NCBI RefSeq assembly: GCF_000264765.2
Contig: NZ_CP006664.1
Location: 2,418,001-2,482,000, forward strand
Length of the DNA stretch: 64,000 nucleotides
Source of the DNA: Edwardsiella anguillarum ET080813
GTDB taxonomy: Bacteria > Pseudomonadota > Gammaproteobacteria > Enterobacterales > Enterobacteriaceae
Reading direction: 5' to 3'
Part shown: one piece after another, positions 9,712-20,472 of the stretch
Layout: each line of letters starts with the position of its first letter
How positions within the stretch are numbered: the first letter of the stretch is position 1
Position numbers and translations under genes: made by a program
The notes under the pieces: generated by a model
Databases searched by the model: none
The model's input: the letters and a program-made list of their open reading frames with translations, nothing else
Told to the model about the DNA's origin: nothing

Positions 9712-11430
9712 ATGGAGATGTTATCAGGCGCCGAGATGGTGGTGCGATCGCTGATCGATCAGGGCGTCAAACACCTTTTTGGCTATCCGGGCGGTACCGT
9801 GCTGGATATTTATGACGCCCTGCATACGGTCGGGGGGATTGAGCATATTCTGGTTCGGCATGAGCAGGGGGCGGTGCATATGGCTGACGGCTATGCGCGG
9901 GCCACCGGGCAGGTGGGCGTCGTTCTGGTGACCTCCGGCCCGGGGGCGACCAACGCCATTACCGGTATCGCAACGGCCTATATGGACTCCGTCCCGCTGG
10001 TGGTGCTGTCGGGTCAGGTTCCCACCTCGCTGATTGGCAATGATGCCTTTCAGGAGTGCGACATGGTGGGGATCTCCCGTCCAGTGGTAAAGCACAGCTT
10101 CCTGGTAAAGCAGAGCGAAGAGATCCCCGCGGTACTGAAGAAGGCATTTTATCTGGCCAGCAGCGGGCGTCCCGGCCCCGTGGTGGTCGACTTGCCCAAG
10201 GATATCCTTAACCCCGCGCAGAAATACCCCTATGCCTACCCGCAGCAGGTGAGCATGCGCTCTTATAACCCGACCTGTCAGGGGCACCGGGGGCAGATCA
10301 AACGTGGCCTGCAGGTGCTGCTGGCCGCCCGGCGTCCGGTGATCTATGCCGGGGGCGGGGTGATCGGCGCCGGCTGCCACGAGGCGCTGCGCGCGCTGGC
10401 GCAGCAGCTCAATCTGCCGGTGACCACCTCGCTGATGGGGCTGGGTGCCTTTCCTGCGTCGCATCCGCAGAGCCTGGGGATGCTGGGGATGCACGGTACC
10501 TACGAAGCCAATATGGCGATGCACCATGCCGATGTCATTTTTGCCGTCGGCGTCCGCTTTGACGATCGTACTACCAACAATCTGGCCAAGTACTGCCCCG
10601 ATGCGACGGTGGTGCATATCGATATCGATCCCAGCTCGATCTCCAAGACCGTTACGGCGGATGTTCCCATCGTCGGCGACGCCGGCAACGTCCTGGGGGC
10701 GCTGCTCACCCTGCTGGCGCAGGGCGACTGTCGGCAGGATTTCGATAGCCTGCGCGACTGGTGGCAGCGTATTGAAGTCTGGCGCGATCGCCAGTGCCTG
10801 CGCTACGTCAGCGATGGTCAGCGGATCAAGCCACAGCAGGTGATCGAAACCCTGCACCGTCTCACGGCGGGCGAGGCCTATGTGGCCTCCGACGTCGGTC
10901 AGCATCAGATGTTCGCCGCGCTCTATTACGGCTTCGACCGGCCGCGCCGCTGGATCAACTCCGGCGGGCTCGGCACCATGGGCTTCGGCCTGCCCGCGGC
11001 GCTCGGCGTGCGTCTGGCGCTGCCGCAGGCCACGGTGCTGTGCATCACCGGTGACGGTAGCATTCAGATGAATATTCAAGAGCTGTCGACGGCGCTGCAG
11101 TACGATCTGCCCATCGTGGTGGTCAATCTGAACAACCGTTTTTTGGGCATGGTGAAGCAGTGGCAGGATATCATCTACGCCGGGCGTCACTCTCAGTCCT
11201 ATATGCAGTCCCTACCGGATTTTGTGCGGCTGGCCGAGGCGTACGGCCACGTCGGTATCGCCATTCGCAGCGTCGATGAGCTGGAGACAAAGCTGCGCGA
11301 GGCGCTGAGTATCCGTGACCGGCTGGTGTTTGTCGACGTGACGGTAGATGAGACGGAGCACGTGTACCCGATGCAGATCCGCGGCGGGGCAATGGATGAA
11401 ATGTGGCTGAGTAAAACCCAGAGGAGCTGA
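9712..11430 (+). CDS. ilvI: Acetolactate synthase III large (catalytic) subunit
   Basis: ThDP- and FAD-dependent condensation of two pyruvates, or pyruvate and 2-ketobutyrate, first common step of valine, leucine and isoleucine synthesis. The 572-residue protein starts [20 protein letters not shown] at an ATG 8 bases after AGGGGAGG; an open frame extends upstream but lacks family similarity. Visible are the ThDP-activating Glu in [37 protein letters not shown], the ThDP-binding [12 protein letters not shown] through [12 protein letters not shown], and the C-terminal domain. It lies 2 bases before ilvH, forming the valine-sensitive AHAS III holoenzyme. Confidence 0.98.
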   Translation: MEMLSGAEMVVRSLIDQGVKHLFGYPGGTVLDIYDALHTVGGIEHILVRHEQGAVHMADGYARATGQVGVVLVTSGPGATNAITGIATAYMDSVPLVVLSGQVPTSLIGNDAFQECDMVGISRPVVKHSFLVKQSEEIPAVLKKAFYLASSGRPGPVVVDLPKDILNPAQKYPYAYPQQVSMRSYNPTCQGHRGQIKRGLQVLLAARRPVIYAGGGVIGAGCHEALRALAQQLNLPVTTSLMGLGAFPASHPQSLGMLGMHGTYEANMAMHHADVIFAVGVRFDDRTTNNLAKYCPDATVVHIDIDPSSISKTVTADVPIVGDAGNVLGALLTLLAQGDCRQDFDSLRDWWQRIEVWRDRQCLRYVSDGQRIKPQQVIETLHRLTAGEAYVASDVGQHQMFAALYYGFDRPRRWINSGGLGTMGFGLPAALGVRLALPQATVLCITGDGSIQMNIQELSTALQYDLPIVVVNLNNRFLGMVKQWQDIIYAGRHSQSYMQSLPDFVRLAEAYGHVGIAIRSVDELETKLREALSIRDRLVFVDVTVDETEHVYPMQIRGGAMDEMWLSKTQRS

Positions 11431-11432
11431 TC

Positions 11433-11924
11433 ATGCGGCGGATTTTATCGGTGTTACTGGAAAATGAATCCGGCGCGCTGTCGCGGGTCGTCGGGCTGTT
11501 TTCCCAGCGTGGTTACAATATTGAGAGTTTGACGGTGGCGCCGACGGAGGACGCCACGCTATCGCGGATGACCATCCAGACCAAGGGCGATGCCAAGGTA
11601 CTGGAGCAGATAGAGAAACAGCTGCACAAGCTGGTGGATGTCCTGCGCGTCAGCGAGCTGGTGCCCGGGGCGCACGTGGAGCGCGAGATCATGCTGGTCA
11701 AGCTGCGCGCCAGCGGCTACGGGCGGGAGGAGGTCAAGCGCAGCACCGACATTTTCCGTGGGCAGATCGTCGATGTGACGGCGTCGCTGTATACGGTGCA
11801 GCTGGCCGGTGCCAGCGATAAGCTGGATGCCTTTTTGGCGGCGGTTCGCGAAGTGGCTGAAATTGTTGAAGTCGTGCGTTCGGGGGTGGTTGGCGTGGCC
11901 CGTGGCGATAAAATAATGCGCTGA
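11433..11924 (+). CDS. ilvH: Acetolactate synthase III small (regulatory) subunit
   Basis: Regulatory subunit that activates IlvI and confers valine inhibition. The 163-residue protein has an N-terminal ACT domain ([40 protein letters not shown] region, about residues 1-75) and the C-terminal ALS_ss_C domain (about 80-160; [10 protein letters not shown] and [14 protein letters not shown]). Length equals the E. coli protein. It is translationally close to ilvI and is followed by a terminator-like hairpin. Confidence 0.98.
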   Translation: MRRILSVLLENESGALSRVVGLFSQRGYNIESLTVAPTEDATLSRMTIQTKGDAKVLEQIEKQLHKLVDVLRVSELVPGAHVEREIMLVKLRASGYGREEVKRSTDIFRGQIVDVTASLYTVQLAGASDKLDAFLAAVREVAEIVEVVRSGVVGVARGDKIMR

Positions 11925-11956
11925 CAGACGTTGAGTGTACGCGGTGTGACCGCGCT

Positions 11957-11992
11957 GGGGCCCGGCTATGTGTCGGGCCTCTTATTTTTCCG
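11957..11992 (+). terminator. ilvIH terminator
   Basis: GGCCCGGC (11959-11966) pairs with GTCGGGCC (11972-11979, one G-T pair) around a five-base loop, followed by a T-rich tail (CTTATTTTTCC). Confidence 0.8.
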
Positions 11993-11997
11993 TTTTT

Positions 11998-12013
11998 GCT
12001 GACGCCTTTCAGC
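11998..12013. promoter_or_regulatory. Candidate Cra operator upstream of cra
   Basis: GCTGACGCCTTTCAGC matches 13 of 16 positions of the palindromic Cra consensus GCTGAAWCGWTTCAGC, with intact outer arms GCTGA and TCAGC. It lies about 112 bases before the cra start, suggesting autoregulation. This is inference from consensus only. Confidence 0.55.
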
Positions 12014-12125
12014 TAAATCGGTTGCTCCCTCGCCGTTTATGCGCTTAGATCGCACAATACAGCCTGGACAGCCAGGTCGACGCATTGGCTGTCACCGTAA
12101 GGCGATTGCCTGTAAGGGGGATAAT

Positions 12126-13130
12126 GTGAAACTGGATGAAATCGCGCGTCTTGCAGGTGTCTCGCGAACGACCGCCAGCTATGTGATCAACGGGAAAGCC
12201 AAGCAGTACCGCGTCAGCGACAAGACGGTCGAGAAGGTGATGGCCGTCGTGCGCGAGCATAACTACCATCCTAATGCGGTGGCCGCCGGGCTGCGCGCGG
12301 GGCGAACCCGCTCCATCGGTCTGGTGATCCCAGATCTGGAGAATACCAGCTATACCCGCATCGCTAACTACCTGGAGCGCCAGGCACGCCAGCGCGGCTA
12401 TCAGCTGCTGATCGCCTGTTCTGAGGATCAGCCGGACAACGAGATGCGCTGTATCGAGCATCTGCTGCAGCGTCAGGTCGATGCGATTATCGTGTCGACG
12501 GCGCTGCCGCCGGAGCACCCTTTTTACCAGCGCTGGGCCAACGATCCTCTGCCGATTATCGCGCTGGATCGCGCCCTCGATCCGGAGCACTTTATCAGCG
12601 TGGTCGGCGCCGATATGGACGATGCCGAGATGCTGGCCGCCGAACTGCGGCGTTTTCCGGCCCAGTCAGTTCTGTATCTGGGGGCGCTGCCGGAGCTCTC
12701 CGTCAGCTTCCTGCGCGAGCAGGGGTTCCGCAAGGCGTGGCAGGGTGACGAGCGCCCGGTGAACTATCTGTATACCAACAGCTATGAGCGAGAGGCGGCG
12801 GCGGCGGCGTTTAGCCAGTGGCTGCAGTATCATGAGATGCCGCAGGCGCTGTTTACCACCTCGTTCCCCCTACTGCAGGGGGTGCTGGATGTCACGCTGA
12901 AAAAGCATGGCCATCTGCCGAGCGATCTGGCCATTGCGACCTTTGGCGATAACGAGCTGCTGGATTTCTTGGACTGTCCGGTATTGTCCGTCGGCCAGCG
13001 GCATCGCGATATTGCCGAACGGGTACTGGAGCTGGTATTGGCCAGCCTGGACGAGCCGAGAAAGCCGAAGCCGGGGTTAAGCCGGATGCGGCGAATTTTG
13101 CTGCAGCGCGGGCGCCTAAACCGGCAGTAA
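12126..13130 (+). CDS. cra: Catabolite repressor/activator (fructose repressor) Cra
   Basis: LacI-family regulator that senses fructose-1-phosphate or fructose-1,6-bisphosphate and controls glycolytic and gluconeogenic genes. From the GTG at 12126 the protein is 334 residues, the E. coli length, beginning [20 protein letters not shown], the LacI helix-turn-helix (about residues 3-23), with the hinge region near residue 60 and the sugar-binding core to residue 330. The first 120 residues are nearly identical to E. coli. The frame is open upstream to 12039 but that extension lacks similarity. GTAAGGGGG upstream of the GTG acts as ribosome site. It is likely to influence acnB and other central-metabolism genes in this window. 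Confidence 0.98.
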   Translation: MKLDEIARLAGVSRTTASYVINGKAKQYRVSDKTVEKVMAVVREHNYHPNAVAAGLRAGRTRSIGLVIPDLENTSYTRIANYLERQARQRGYQLLIACSEDQPDNEMRCIEHLLQRQVDAIIVSTALPPEHPFYQRWANDPLPIIALDRALDPEHFISVVGADMDDAEMLAAELRRFPAQSVLYLGALPELSVSFLREQGFRKAWQGDERPVNYLYTNSYEREAAAAAFSQWLQYHEMPQALFTTSFPLLQGVLDVTLKKHGHLPSDLAIATFGDNELLDFLDCPVLSVGQRHRDIAERVLELVLASLDEPRKPKPGLSRMRRILLQRGRLNRQ

Positions 13131-13137
13131 ACAAGAT

Positions 13138-13164
13138 AAAAAAACCGGGGAGACCCGGTTTTTT
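13138..13164 (+). terminator. cra terminator
   Basis: ACCGGG (13144-13149) and CCCGGT (13154-13159) form a stem with a GAGA tetraloop, flanked by an A run and a TTTTTT run, directly after cra. Confidence 0.9.
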
Positions 13165-14012
13165 AGCTTTAGATACGTCGACTTGCCTGTCTCGCTGTAA
13201 ATGGCCTGGTTCTGTTTTAACTCCAGGGTGGTAGTGATAATCACTGTAATGCTGTTATTTTCTGAATTTTATTGCTGTATTTTTCGTTTTTTGTGGATTG
13301 TATAACTTGGTGCTTGATATTTTACAGCGTTGAGTTTTGCGGCAACTTAACTCGATTTGCCCTGTATCTGCGCCTCTTAGCGCTAAGCTCCGCCGAGCTG
13401 ATAAAGAGGATTATCTTATTTTTCAGGATATTTCAGGAATAGTCTTAAAAAATAGCGCTATCGCTCAAAAGTAGAGCTAATGCGTTTTTTAGGTAAATTA
13501 CTGCTTTTAGTAAAACGGTGTAAGCAAGGTGAGGAATGTTGCGTGACTGGGGGCGGTATCACGGCGTTACGTTATTAATCAACGAAGAAAAAGAGGACTG
13601 AAAAATTCAGTAAAATATTTGACGACGAAAGAGATTATTATTGCTTAGAAAGTAAGATAAAATGTGTTCAAATAATATCTTCGATCTATGATTAAAACTT
13701 AATTCATTGAAATTTATTGATATTTTTAATTATCTTTCGCAGGGTTTTTAGTCAGATTGTTCTGCTGTTATAGCCGTTTACAGATGATTTATTTGTGTGC
13801 ACATTGGTTAAAATGAGAGCTGTATTGCAAAAAATGAGCAAAGTTTAACGTTTGGTTATGTAGGGGGTTTTTCTGTTATTTGGTATGGCGGATTTAAATT
13901 TCCTCTAATTTATCATGGTGTTAATTTCCATTTTTGGCGATCGGAATTTTCTTGCCTATTTTGTTAAAACCCCACGTTGATAAAAATATTGCCAAACCGC
14001 GCCCGCTCTGGC
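13165..14012. other. Long AT-rich gap between cra and mraZ
   Basis: About 850 bases with no open frame that looks coding on either strand, much more AT-rich than its surroundings (for example 13420-13750). It contains a perfect 13-bp palindrome AGTGATAATCACT at 13233-13245 and an 8-bp palindrome TGTGCACA at 13796-13803, neither assigned. It may hold distal promoters for the division cluster, a small RNA or nucleoid-protein binding sites; I cannot tell from sequence alone. Confidence 0.5.
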
Positions 14013-14042
14013 TTGACAAGGTTTTCCTCCCCTCCGTAAACT
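14013..14042 (+). promoter_or_regulatory. Pmra promoter for the dcw cluster
   Basis: TTGACA (14013-14018) and TAAACT (14037-14042) with an 18-base spacer, about 60 bases before mraZ and just upstream of the MraZ boxes. Consensus -35 and position fit the main promoter of the division and wall cluster. Confidence 0.75.
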
Positions 14043-14050
14043 TCTTAGCG

Positions 14051-14075
14051 TGGGAATTTGTGGGATAAAGTGGTG
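14051..14075 (+). promoter_or_regulatory. MraZ operator boxes
   Basis: TGGGA (14051), TGGGA (14061) and TGGTG (14071) occur at an exact 10-base period with 5-base spacers, immediately downstream of the mra promoter. E. coli MraZ binds TGGGN direct repeats in this place and represses the operon; the third box here is a variant. Confidence 0.8.
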
Positions 14076-14103
14076 ATATGGGGCATCAGGGAGTCACTCC
14101 GGC

Positions 14104-14562
14104 ATGTTTCGAGGCGCAACAACCATCAATCTCGACAGTAAGGGACGTCTGGCGGTACCTACCCGCTACCGGGACTTATTGATTGAGGAAGCGCAAGGTC
14201 ACATGGTATGCACCATCGATCTCCATCACCCCTGTCTGCTGCTTTATCCTCTGTCACAGTGGGAAGTGATCGAACAGAAATTATCCCGTCTGTCGAGTAT
14301 GAATCCTGCCGAGCGCCGGGTGCAGCGTCTGCTGCTGGGTCACGCCAGCGAATGTCAGATGGACGGCGCCGGACGCCTGCTGATTGCCGCGACGCTGCGG
14401 CAGCATGCGGGGCTCCACAAACAAGTGATGCTGGTGGGCCAGTTCAATAAGTTTGAGCTGTGGGATGAAGAGACCTGGTATCAACAGGTCAGGGAAGATA
14501 TTGAGGCTGAACAGTCCGCAACGGAGATCCTCTCCGAGCGTTTACAGGATTTGTCGTTATAG
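14104..14562 (+). CDS. mraZ: Transcriptional regulator MraZ
   Basis: DNA-binding protein with two tandem SpoVT/AbrB-like (MraZ) domains, known to repress its own dcw promoter and possibly other genes. The 152-residue protein starts [22 protein letters not shown] and repeats the fold in the second half ([20 protein letters not shown]), with the domain signature DxxGRLxxP visible in both halves. Length is identical to E. coli. First gene of the dcw cluster, 2 bases before rsmH, downstream of its own putative operator repeats. Confidence 0.98.
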   Translation: MFRGATTINLDSKGRLAVPTRYRDLLIEEAQGHMVCTIDLHHPCLLLYPLSQWEVIEQKLSRLSSMNPAERRVQRLLLGHASECQMDGAGRLLIAATLRQHAGLHKQVMLVGQFNKFELWDEETWYQQVREDIEAEQSATEILSERLQDLSL

Positions 14563-14564
14563 TC

Positions 14565-15506
14565 ATGTCGGAAAATTTTCAACACAAGACCGTGTTGCTT
14601 GATGAGGCGGTAGCAGGCCTTAATCTGCGCAGTGACGGTATTTACATTGATGGCACCTTTGGTCGCGGTGGTCATTCCCGTCTCATTCTCTCCCAGCTGG
14701 GGGCGGAGGGACGCCTTATTGCCATCGATCGCGATCCGCAGGCCATCGCCGCCGCCGCGCAGATTGATGATCCGCGTTTCTCCATCGTCCATGGCCCGTT
14801 TTCGGCGCTGGCAGACTATGTGCAGGAAATGGGGCTGAGCGGCAGGATTGACGGCATACTGCTCGATCTGGGGGTTTCTTCGCCCCAGCTCGACGATCCC
14901 GAGCGTGGATTCTCCTTTATGCGCGACGGGCCGCTGGATATGCGTATGGACCCATCGCGCGGTCTCTCTGCCGCACAGTGGCTGATGCAGGCGGAGGAAG
15001 ATGATATCGCCTGGGTGCTGAAGACCTTCGGTGAGGAGCGCTTCGCCAAGCGTATCGCCCGCGCCATCGTGGAACGAAACCGCACGGAGCCGCTGACCCG
15101 TACCCGTGAGCTGGCGGCGCTGATCAGCGAGGCCAGCCCGTTTAAAGAAAAACATAAGCATCCGGCAACGCGCAGCTTTCAGGCCATTCGCATTTACATC
15201 AACAGCGAGCTGGATGAGATTGAGCGGGCGCTGGAGGGGGCGCTAGTTGCGCTGGCGCCCCAGGGACGCCTGTCGGTGATCAGCTTCCATTCGCTGGAGG
15301 ATCGTCTGGTTAAACGCTTTATTCGCCAGCACAGCCGTGGCCCGCAGGTCCCCAAAGGGTTGCCGCTGACGGAGGCGCAGCTGCAGGCGCAGGGCGGTCC
15401 GCAGCTGAAGGCGCTGGGGAAACGGATGCCGGGTGAGCGCGAGGTGGCCGATAACCCACGGGCGCGCAGCTCGGTGCTGCGGGTGGCGGAAAGGATCGCG
15501 AGATGA
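14565..15506 (+). CDS. rsmH: 16S rRNA m4C1402 N4-methyltransferase RsmH
   Basis: S-adenosylmethionine-dependent N4-methylation of C1402 in the ribosomal decoding centre. The 313-residue protein begins [19 protein letters not shown], with SAM-binding [15 protein letters not shown] near residue 30, [21 protein letters not shown] in the middle, and the C-terminal [12 protein letters not shown] motif; all are MraW family hallmarks. Same length as in E. coli. Its 3' end overlaps the ftsL start by 4 bases, indicating coupled translation. Confidence 0.98.
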   Translation: MSENFQHKTVLLDEAVAGLNLRSDGIYIDGTFGRGGHSRLILSQLGAEGRLIAIDRDPQAIAAAAQIDDPRFSIVHGPFSALADYVQEMGLSGRIDGILLDLGVSSPQLDDPERGFSFMRDGPLDMRMDPSRGLSAAQWLMQAEEDDIAWVLKTFGEERFAKRIARAIVERNRTEPLTRTRELAALISEASPFKEKHKHPATRSFQAIRIYINSELDEIERALEGALVALAPQGRLSVISFHSLEDRLVKRFIRQHSRGPQVPKGLPLTEAQLQAQGGPQLKALGKRMPGEREVADNPRARSSVLRVAERIAR

Positions 15507-15823
15507 TTGGCAATGAGCGCCATTCGCTGATTTCCATCATCGGTGGCGATCTGCTGCGCCACGGTAAATTACCGGTGCTGCTGTTTATCGCCGTGCTGGT
15601 CTCCGCGCTGTCGGTGGTGACGACGACCCATAAAACGCGCCTGCTGACCGCAGAGCGCGAACAGCTGGTTCTGGAGCGGGATGCGCTGGATATCGAGTGG
15701 CGCAACCTGATTCTGGAGGAGAATGCGCTGGGCGATCACAGCCGCGTTGAGCGCATCGCGACGGAAAAGCTACAGATGCAGCACGTGGATCCCTCTCAGG
15801 AAAATATTGTGGTCCAACAGTAA
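15503..15823 (+). CDS. ftsL: Cell division protein FtsL
   Basis: Bitopic inner-membrane divisome protein that forms the FtsQLB complex and activates FtsWI. The 106-residue protein has a short cytoplasmic N-terminus, one transmembrane helix (about residues 23-41, [19 protein letters not shown]) and a periplasmic coiled coil (about 45-85) whose sequence [20 protein letters not shown] is the same as in E. coli. The E. coli protein is about 15 residues longer at the N-terminus; here the ATG overlapping the rsmH stop gives the shorter form. Confidence 0.96.
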   Translation: MIGNERHSLISIIGGDLLRHGKLPVLLFIAVLVSALSVVTTTHKTRLLTAEREQLVLERDALDIEWRNLILEENALGDHSRVERIATEKLQMQHVDPSQENIVVQQ

Positions 15824-15861
15824 GATAACTGATCGATGACGAGCAGGTAATCAAGGAATCA

Positions 15862-17625
15862 ATGAAAGCAGTGCGATCGGGGAAGATACGGCGTCAAGAA
15901 GAACAGGCCAGCTTTGTCAGCTGGCGTTTTGCGTTGCTGTGCGGCTGTATCCTATTGGCGCTGCTTGGGCTGCTGGCGCGCGCCGCCTACCTGCAGGTGA
16001 TCAGTCCTGAACACCTGGTGCGAGAGGGGGATGCCCGCTCCCTGCGTACGCAGTCGATCCCGACAGCGCGCGGCATGATCAAGGATCGCGCCGGACGTCC
16101 GCTGGCGGTCAGCGTGCCGGTGAATGCCATCTGGGCCGACCCGAAAGAGGTGAACGAGCACGGAGGCATCACGTTGGATACGCGCTGGCAGGCGCTGGCC
16201 GATGCGCTGGAAACGCCGCTGGATAAAATGGCCGCGCGGATTAACGCCAACCCGCGCGGGCGCTTTGTCTATCTGGCCCGCCAGGTGAATCCGGCGATGG
16301 GCGAGTATATTCACAAGCTTCGTCTGCCGGGTATCTACCTAAAGCAGGAGTCGCGGCGCTACTACCCGGCGGGGCAAGTGACCGCTCACATCATCGGCGT
16401 GACCAATATCGACGGCCAGGGGATTGAGGGGGTTGAAAAGAGCTTCGATCGCTGGCTGACCGGGCAACCCGGTGAGCGTACCGTGCGCAAGGATCGCTTT
16501 GGCCGGGTCATCGAGGATATCTCCTCGGTCGATAGCCTGGCGGCCCATAACCTGTCGCTGAGCATCGATGAGCGCCTGCAGGCGTTGGTATATCGTGAGC
16601 TCACCAATGCGGTGGCGTTCAACAAGGCCGAATCGGGCACCGCGGTGTTAGTGGATGTTAACACCGGTGAGGTGCTGGCGATGGCCAATAGCCCCTCCTA
16701 TAACCCGAACAACCTTACCGACACGCCTCAGGAGGCGATGCGCAACCGCGCTATCACCGATATCTTTGAGCCGGGATCGACCGTGAAGCCCATGGTGGTG
16801 ATGACCGCCCTGCAGCGCGGCATCGTCAGGGAGAACAGCGTGCTGAATACGCTGCCTTACTATGTCAACGGGCATGAGATTAAGGACGTGGCGCGCTATG
16901 CCGAGCTGTCCATTACCGGTATTTTACAGAAGTCGAGTAACGTCGGTGTTTCCAAGCTGGCGTTAGCGATGCCGTCCTCGGCGCTGGTGGATACTTACTC
17001 CGGCTTCGGGTTCGGAAAACCGACCAATTTGGGGCTGGTCGGGGAAAGCAGTGGCATATACCCAAAAAAACAACGGTGGTCCGACATTGAGAGGGCCACC
17101 TTCTCTTTCGGATATGGGCTAATGGTAACGCCGTTACAGTTAGCGCGTGTCTATGCAACCATCGGCAGCATGGGGATTTATCGCCCCCTGTCGATTACCA
17201 AGGTGGATCCGCCGGTGCCCGGCGAGCGGGTATTCCCCGTCGCGCTGGTGCGTAGCGTGGTGCACATGATGGAAAGCGTGGCGCTGCCCGGAGGCGGCGG
17301 TGTCAAAGCGGCAGTAAAAGGTTACCGGGTCGCCGTTAAGACCGGTACGGCCAAGAAAGTTGGGCCCGACGGGCGCTATGTGAATAAATACATCGCCTAC
17401 ACGGCCGGTATTGCACCGGCCAGCAATCCCCGATTTGCCCTGGTTGTGGTGATTAACGATCCACAGGCGGGGAAATATTACGGTGGTGCGGTATCTGCAC
17501 CGGTCTTTGGCGCCATCATGGGCGGCGTACTGCGCACCATGAACGTTGAGCCGGATGCGTTGCCCACGGGTGATAAGAGCGAATTGGTGAACAATAAAAA
17601 AGAGGGTTCAGGTGGCAGATCGTAA
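15862..17625 (+). CDS. ftsI: Peptidoglycan D,D-transpeptidase FtsI (PBP3)
   Basis: Septal class B penicillin-binding protein that cross-links new peptidoglycan with FtsW. The 587-residue protein has a cytoplasmic start, a single membrane anchor (about residues 22-42), a pedestal domain and a transpeptidase domain with all active-site motifs: SxxK in [11 protein letters not shown] (Ser306, Lys309), [11 protein letters not shown] as SxN, and [10 protein letters not shown] as KTG. A C-terminal tail ([11 protein letters not shown]) may be processed as in E. coli. It overlaps murE by 14 bases. Target of beta-lactams such as aztreonam. Confidence 0.98.
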   Translation: MKAVRSGKIRRQEEQASFVSWRFALLCGCILLALLGLLARAAYLQVISPEHLVREGDARSLRTQSIPTARGMIKDRAGRPLAVSVPVNAIWADPKEVNEHGGITLDTRWQALADALETPLDKMAARINANPRGRFVYLARQVNPAMGEYIHKLRLPGIYLKQESRRYYPAGQVTAHIIGVTNIDGQGIEGVEKSFDRWLTGQPGERTVRKDRFGRVIEDISSVDSLAAHNLSLSIDERLQALVYRELTNAVAFNKAESGTAVLVDVNTGEVLAMANSPSYNPNNLTDTPQEAMRNRAITDIFEPGSTVKPMVVMTALQRGIVRENSVLNTLPYYVNGHEIKDVARYAELSITGILQKSSNVGVSKLALAMPSSALVDTYSGFGFGKPTNLGLVGESSGIYPKKQRWSDIERATFSFGYGLMVTPLQLARVYATIGSMGIYRPLSITKVDPPVPGERVFPVALVRSVVHMMESVALPGGGGVKAAVKGYRVAVKTGTAKKVGPDGRYVNKYIAYTAGIAPASNPRFALVVVINDPQAGKYYGGAVSAPVFGAIMGGVLRTMNVEPDALPTGDKSELVNNKKEGSGGRS

Positions 17626-19099
17626 TTTGCGCGCGCTTTTGGCTCCTTGGGTTGCACAGGCCCCGGAGCGCGCTTTGCGGGACATGACATTGGACAGCCG
17701 CGTAGCGGCTGCAGGCGATCTGTTCGTGGCCGTCGTCGGCCACGCGGCGGACGGCCGCCGTTTTATTCCGCAGGCCATTGCGCAGGGCGTCGCCGCCGTT
17801 ATCGCTGAGGCCGAGGGCGAGGCCGAGGACGGCAGCGTACGCGAGCTGCACGGCGTGCCGGTAGTGTATCTCAGCCATCTCAACGAGCGTCTTTCCGCGC
17901 TGGCGGGGCGTTTCTACGGTCAGCCGGGCGCCGATCTGCGCCTGGTGGGCGTGACCGGAACTAACGGTAAGACGACAACCACCCAGCTGCTGGCGCAGTG
18001 GGCGCAGCTGCTGGGCGACACCGGCGCCGTGATGGGCACCGTCGGCAACGGCCTGCTAGGGCATGTCTATCCCAGCGAAAACACCACCGGCTCGGCCGTC
18101 GACGTGCAGCACATGCTGCGTACGCTGGCCGATGACGGCGCAACGCTGGTGGCGATGGAGGTCTCCTCGCACGGTCTGGTGCAAAACCGGGTGCTGGCGC
18201 TGCCGTTTGCCGCGTCGGCCTTTACCAACCTGAGCCGCGATCACCTGGATTATCACGGTGATATGGAACACTACGCACAGGCGAAATGGCGCCTGTTTTC
18301 GACCCATCACAGCGGTGAGAAGATCGTCAACGCGGACGATGAAACGGGGCGACGCTGGCTGGATAAGCTACCGGATGCGGTGGCGGTGACCGTCACCGGC
18401 GCCTTGCCCGAAGGCTGGGCGGGACGCTGGCTGGTCGCGCGTTCGGTGGTGTATCACGACGGCGGCGCGACGATCGCTTTCGACTCCAGCTGGGGAGAGG
18501 GCTCGCTGAACAGCCGCCTGATGGGCGAGTTTAACGTTAGTAACCTGCTGGTGGCGCTGGCGACGCTGCTGGCGCTCGGCTATCCGTTGGCGGCGCTGTG
18601 CGCCGCGTCTGGCCAGCTGCAGCCGGTCTGTGGGCGAATGGAGGTCTTCCAGGCGCCCGGTAAGCCTACGGTGGTCGTTGACTATGCCCATACGCCGGAT
18701 GCGCTGGAAAAAGCGCTGCTGGCCGCGCGCCTGCACTGTCAGGGAGAGCTGTGGTGCCTGTTCGGCTGCGGCGGGGATCGCGATACGGGCAAACGTCCGC
18801 TGATGGGGGCGATAGCCGAACAGTATGCCGATCGGGTGGTCGTGACCGATGATAACCCGCGCAGTGAAGAGCCGCGGGCGATCATTAACGACATTCTCAG
18901 CGGTATGCTGGATCCGGGACTGGCGATGGCCATCCCCGGGCGTGCCGAGGCGGTGACCGCGGCCGTGATGCAGGCGGCGCCGCAGGATGTGATCCTGGTA
19001 GCCGGCAAGGGACATGAGGATTATCAGCTGGTCGGCAACCGCCGTCTGGACTATTCCGATCGGGTGACGGTAGCCCGTCTGCTGGGGGTGGTAGCATGA
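17612..19099 (+). CDS. murE: UDP-MurNAc-L-Ala-D-Glu:meso-diaminopimelate ligase
   Basis: ATP-dependent Mur ligase adding meso-diaminopimelate to the peptidoglycan precursor in the cytosol. The 495-residue protein starts from a GTG at 17612 (product [14 protein letters not shown], as in E. coli), with P-loop [17 protein letters not shown] near residue 115 and the specificity motif [17 protein letters not shown], whose DNPR marks meso-DAP use. The C-terminal ligase domain ends [18 protein letters not shown]. It overlaps both ftsI and murF, so translation is coupled. Confidence 0.98.
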   Translation: MADRNLRALLAPWVAQAPERALRDMTLDSRVAAAGDLFVAVVGHAADGRRFIPQAIAQGVAAVIAEAEGEAEDGSVRELHGVPVVYLSHLNERLSALAGRFYGQPGADLRLVGVTGTNGKTTTTQLLAQWAQLLGDTGAVMGTVGNGLLGHVYPSENTTGSAVDVQHMLRTLADDGATLVAMEVSSHGLVQNRVLALPFAASAFTNLSRDHLDYHGDMEHYAQAKWRLFSTHHSGEKIVNADDETGRRWLDKLPDAVAVTVTGALPEGWAGRWLVARSVVYHDGGATIAFDSSWGEGSLNSRLMGEFNVSNLLVALATLLALGYPLAALCAASGQLQPVCGRMEVFQAPGKPTVVVDYAHTPDALEKALLAARLHCQGELWCLFGCGGDRDTGKRPLMGAIAEQYADRVVVTDDNPRSEEPRAIINDILSGMLDPGLAMAIPGRAEAVTAAVMQAAPQDVILVAGKGHEDYQLVGNRRLDYSDRVTVARLLGVVA

Positions 19100-20472
19100 T
19101 CGCCACGACGCTGCAGACCCTCGCCGACGCCATCGGCGCGACGCTTATCGGTGCGGATGGCCCCGTGGCGGCGGTGACGACCGATACCCGTAAGCTAACG
19201 CCGGGGTGCCTGTTTATCGCGCTGCAGGGCGATCACTTCGACGGGCATGACTTTGCAGCCCGGGCGCTGGAGAGCGGTGCCGGCGCGCTGCTGGTTAGCC
19301 GCCGTCTGGCGCTGGATGTGCCGCAGCTGTTGGTGGCAGATACCCGTTTGGCGCTGGGGCAGCTGGGCGCCTGGGTGCGCCGTCAGGTTCCGGCTCGGGT
19401 GGTGGCGCTGACCGGATCGTCGGGCAAAACCTCGGTAAAAGAGATGAGTGCGGCGATCCTCGGCCTGTGCGGCAACGTGCTATACACCGCCGGTAACTTG
19501 AATAACGACATCGGCGTGCCGCTGACTCTGCTGCGCCTTGAGCCGCAGCATGACTTTGCGGTGATCGAGCTGGGCGCCAATCACGTCGGCGAGATCGCCT
19601 ATAGCGTGGCGCTGACGCGTCCGCACAGCGCGCTGGTCAATAATCTGGCGGCGGCGCATCTCGAAGGGTTTGGCTCACTGTCCGGGGTCGCCCGGGCCAA
19701 AGGCGAGATTTTTGCCGGTCTGCCGCCACAGGGAACGGCGATCGTGAACGCCGACAGCAACGATTGGGAAAACTGGCAACATGCGCTGACAGAGCAGCGC
19801 GTGTGGCGTTTTTCCCCGCAGGCGGGCGCGGGGGTAGACTTCTACGCCAGCGCCGAGCGCAGCGATGCGGCGGGAACCCACTTTACCCTGCATACCCCCG
19901 TGGGACAGTGTGATGTGCTGCTGCCGCTGCCCGGTCGGCATAACATCGCCAATGCGCTGGCGGCCGCGGCGCTGACCCTGTCGGTGGGGGCCTCGCTGGC
20001 GCAGGTACAGCAAGGCCTGGCCGGGCTGCAGGCCGTGCCGGGACGGCTGTTTCCCATCCGTCTGGGCGAACAGCAGCTGCTGCTGGATGACAGCTACAAT
20101 GCCAACGTCGGCTCAATGAGCGCCGCCGCGGAGGTGCTGGGCACGATGCCCGGCTACCGGGTGATGGTGGTCGGGGACATGGCCGAGCTGGGCGCGGAGG
20201 CCGAGGCGTGCCATCGCCGCGTCGGCCAGGCGGCCTGCGCGGCGGGGATCGATAAGGTGCTGAGCGTCGGCGGACTGAGCCGACTGATCGGCGAGGCCAG
20301 TGGTTGTGGCGAACATTTCATGGATAAAGGAGCGCTGATTGAGCGCCTGAAACACCTGTTATGCGAACATGCGGCGATCACCATTCTAGTAAAAGGCTCA
20401 CGTAGTGCCGCAATGGAGCAGGTAGTACGAGGCGTATCTGTGCAGGAAATGCAGGAGAATCAATCATGTTAG
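19096..20472 (+). CDS. murF: UDP-MurNAc-tripeptide:D-Ala-D-Ala ligase
   Basis: Adds D-alanyl-D-alanine to the UDP-MurNAc-tripeptide, the last cytosolic Mur ligase step. The 458-residue protein has the N-terminal UDP-binding domain, a P-loop [20 protein letters not shown] near residue 105, the central-domain stretch [13 protein letters not shown], and [15 protein letters not shown] in the C-terminal domain. It begins 4 bases inside murE and its stop overlaps the mraY start by 7 bases. It is slightly longer than the E. coli protein (about 452). Confidence 0.98.
   Translation: MIATTLQTLADAIGATLIGADGPVAAVTTDTRKLTPGCLFIALQGDHFDGHDFAARALESGAGALLVSRRLALDVPQLLVADTRLALGQLGAWVRRQVPARVVALTGSSGKTSVKEMSAAILGLCGNVLYTAGNLNNDIGVPLTLLRLEPQHDFAVIELGANHVGEIAYSVALTRPHSALVNNLAAAHLEGFGSLSGVARAKGEIFAGLPPQGTAIVNADSNDWENWQHALTEQRVWRFSPQAGAGVDFYASAERSDAAGTHFTLHTPVGQCDVLLPLPGRHNIANALAAAALTLSVGASLAQVQQGLAGLQAVPGRLFPIRLGEQQLLLDDSYNANVGSMSAAAEVLGTMPGYRVMVVGDMAELGAEAEACHRRVGQAACAAGIDKVLSVGGLSRLIGEASGCGEHFMDKGALIERLKHLLCEHAAITILVKGSRSAAMEQVVRGVSVQEMQENQSC

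Noticed and set aside
9724-11190. Minus-strand open frame of about 488 codons inside ilvI
   Set aside because: Antisense to conserved ThDP-enzyme coding sequence; no motif.
12039-12125. Short upstream frame fused to cra, or a fruL-like leader peptide
   Set aside because: It is in frame with cra, has no similarity to the E. coli leader and no ribosome site; the GTG at 12126 gives the exact family length.
13794-13803. CRP-like site in the cra-mraZ gap
   Set aside because: Only a short TGTGCACA palindrome; the spacing and half-sites do not match TGTGAN6TCACA.
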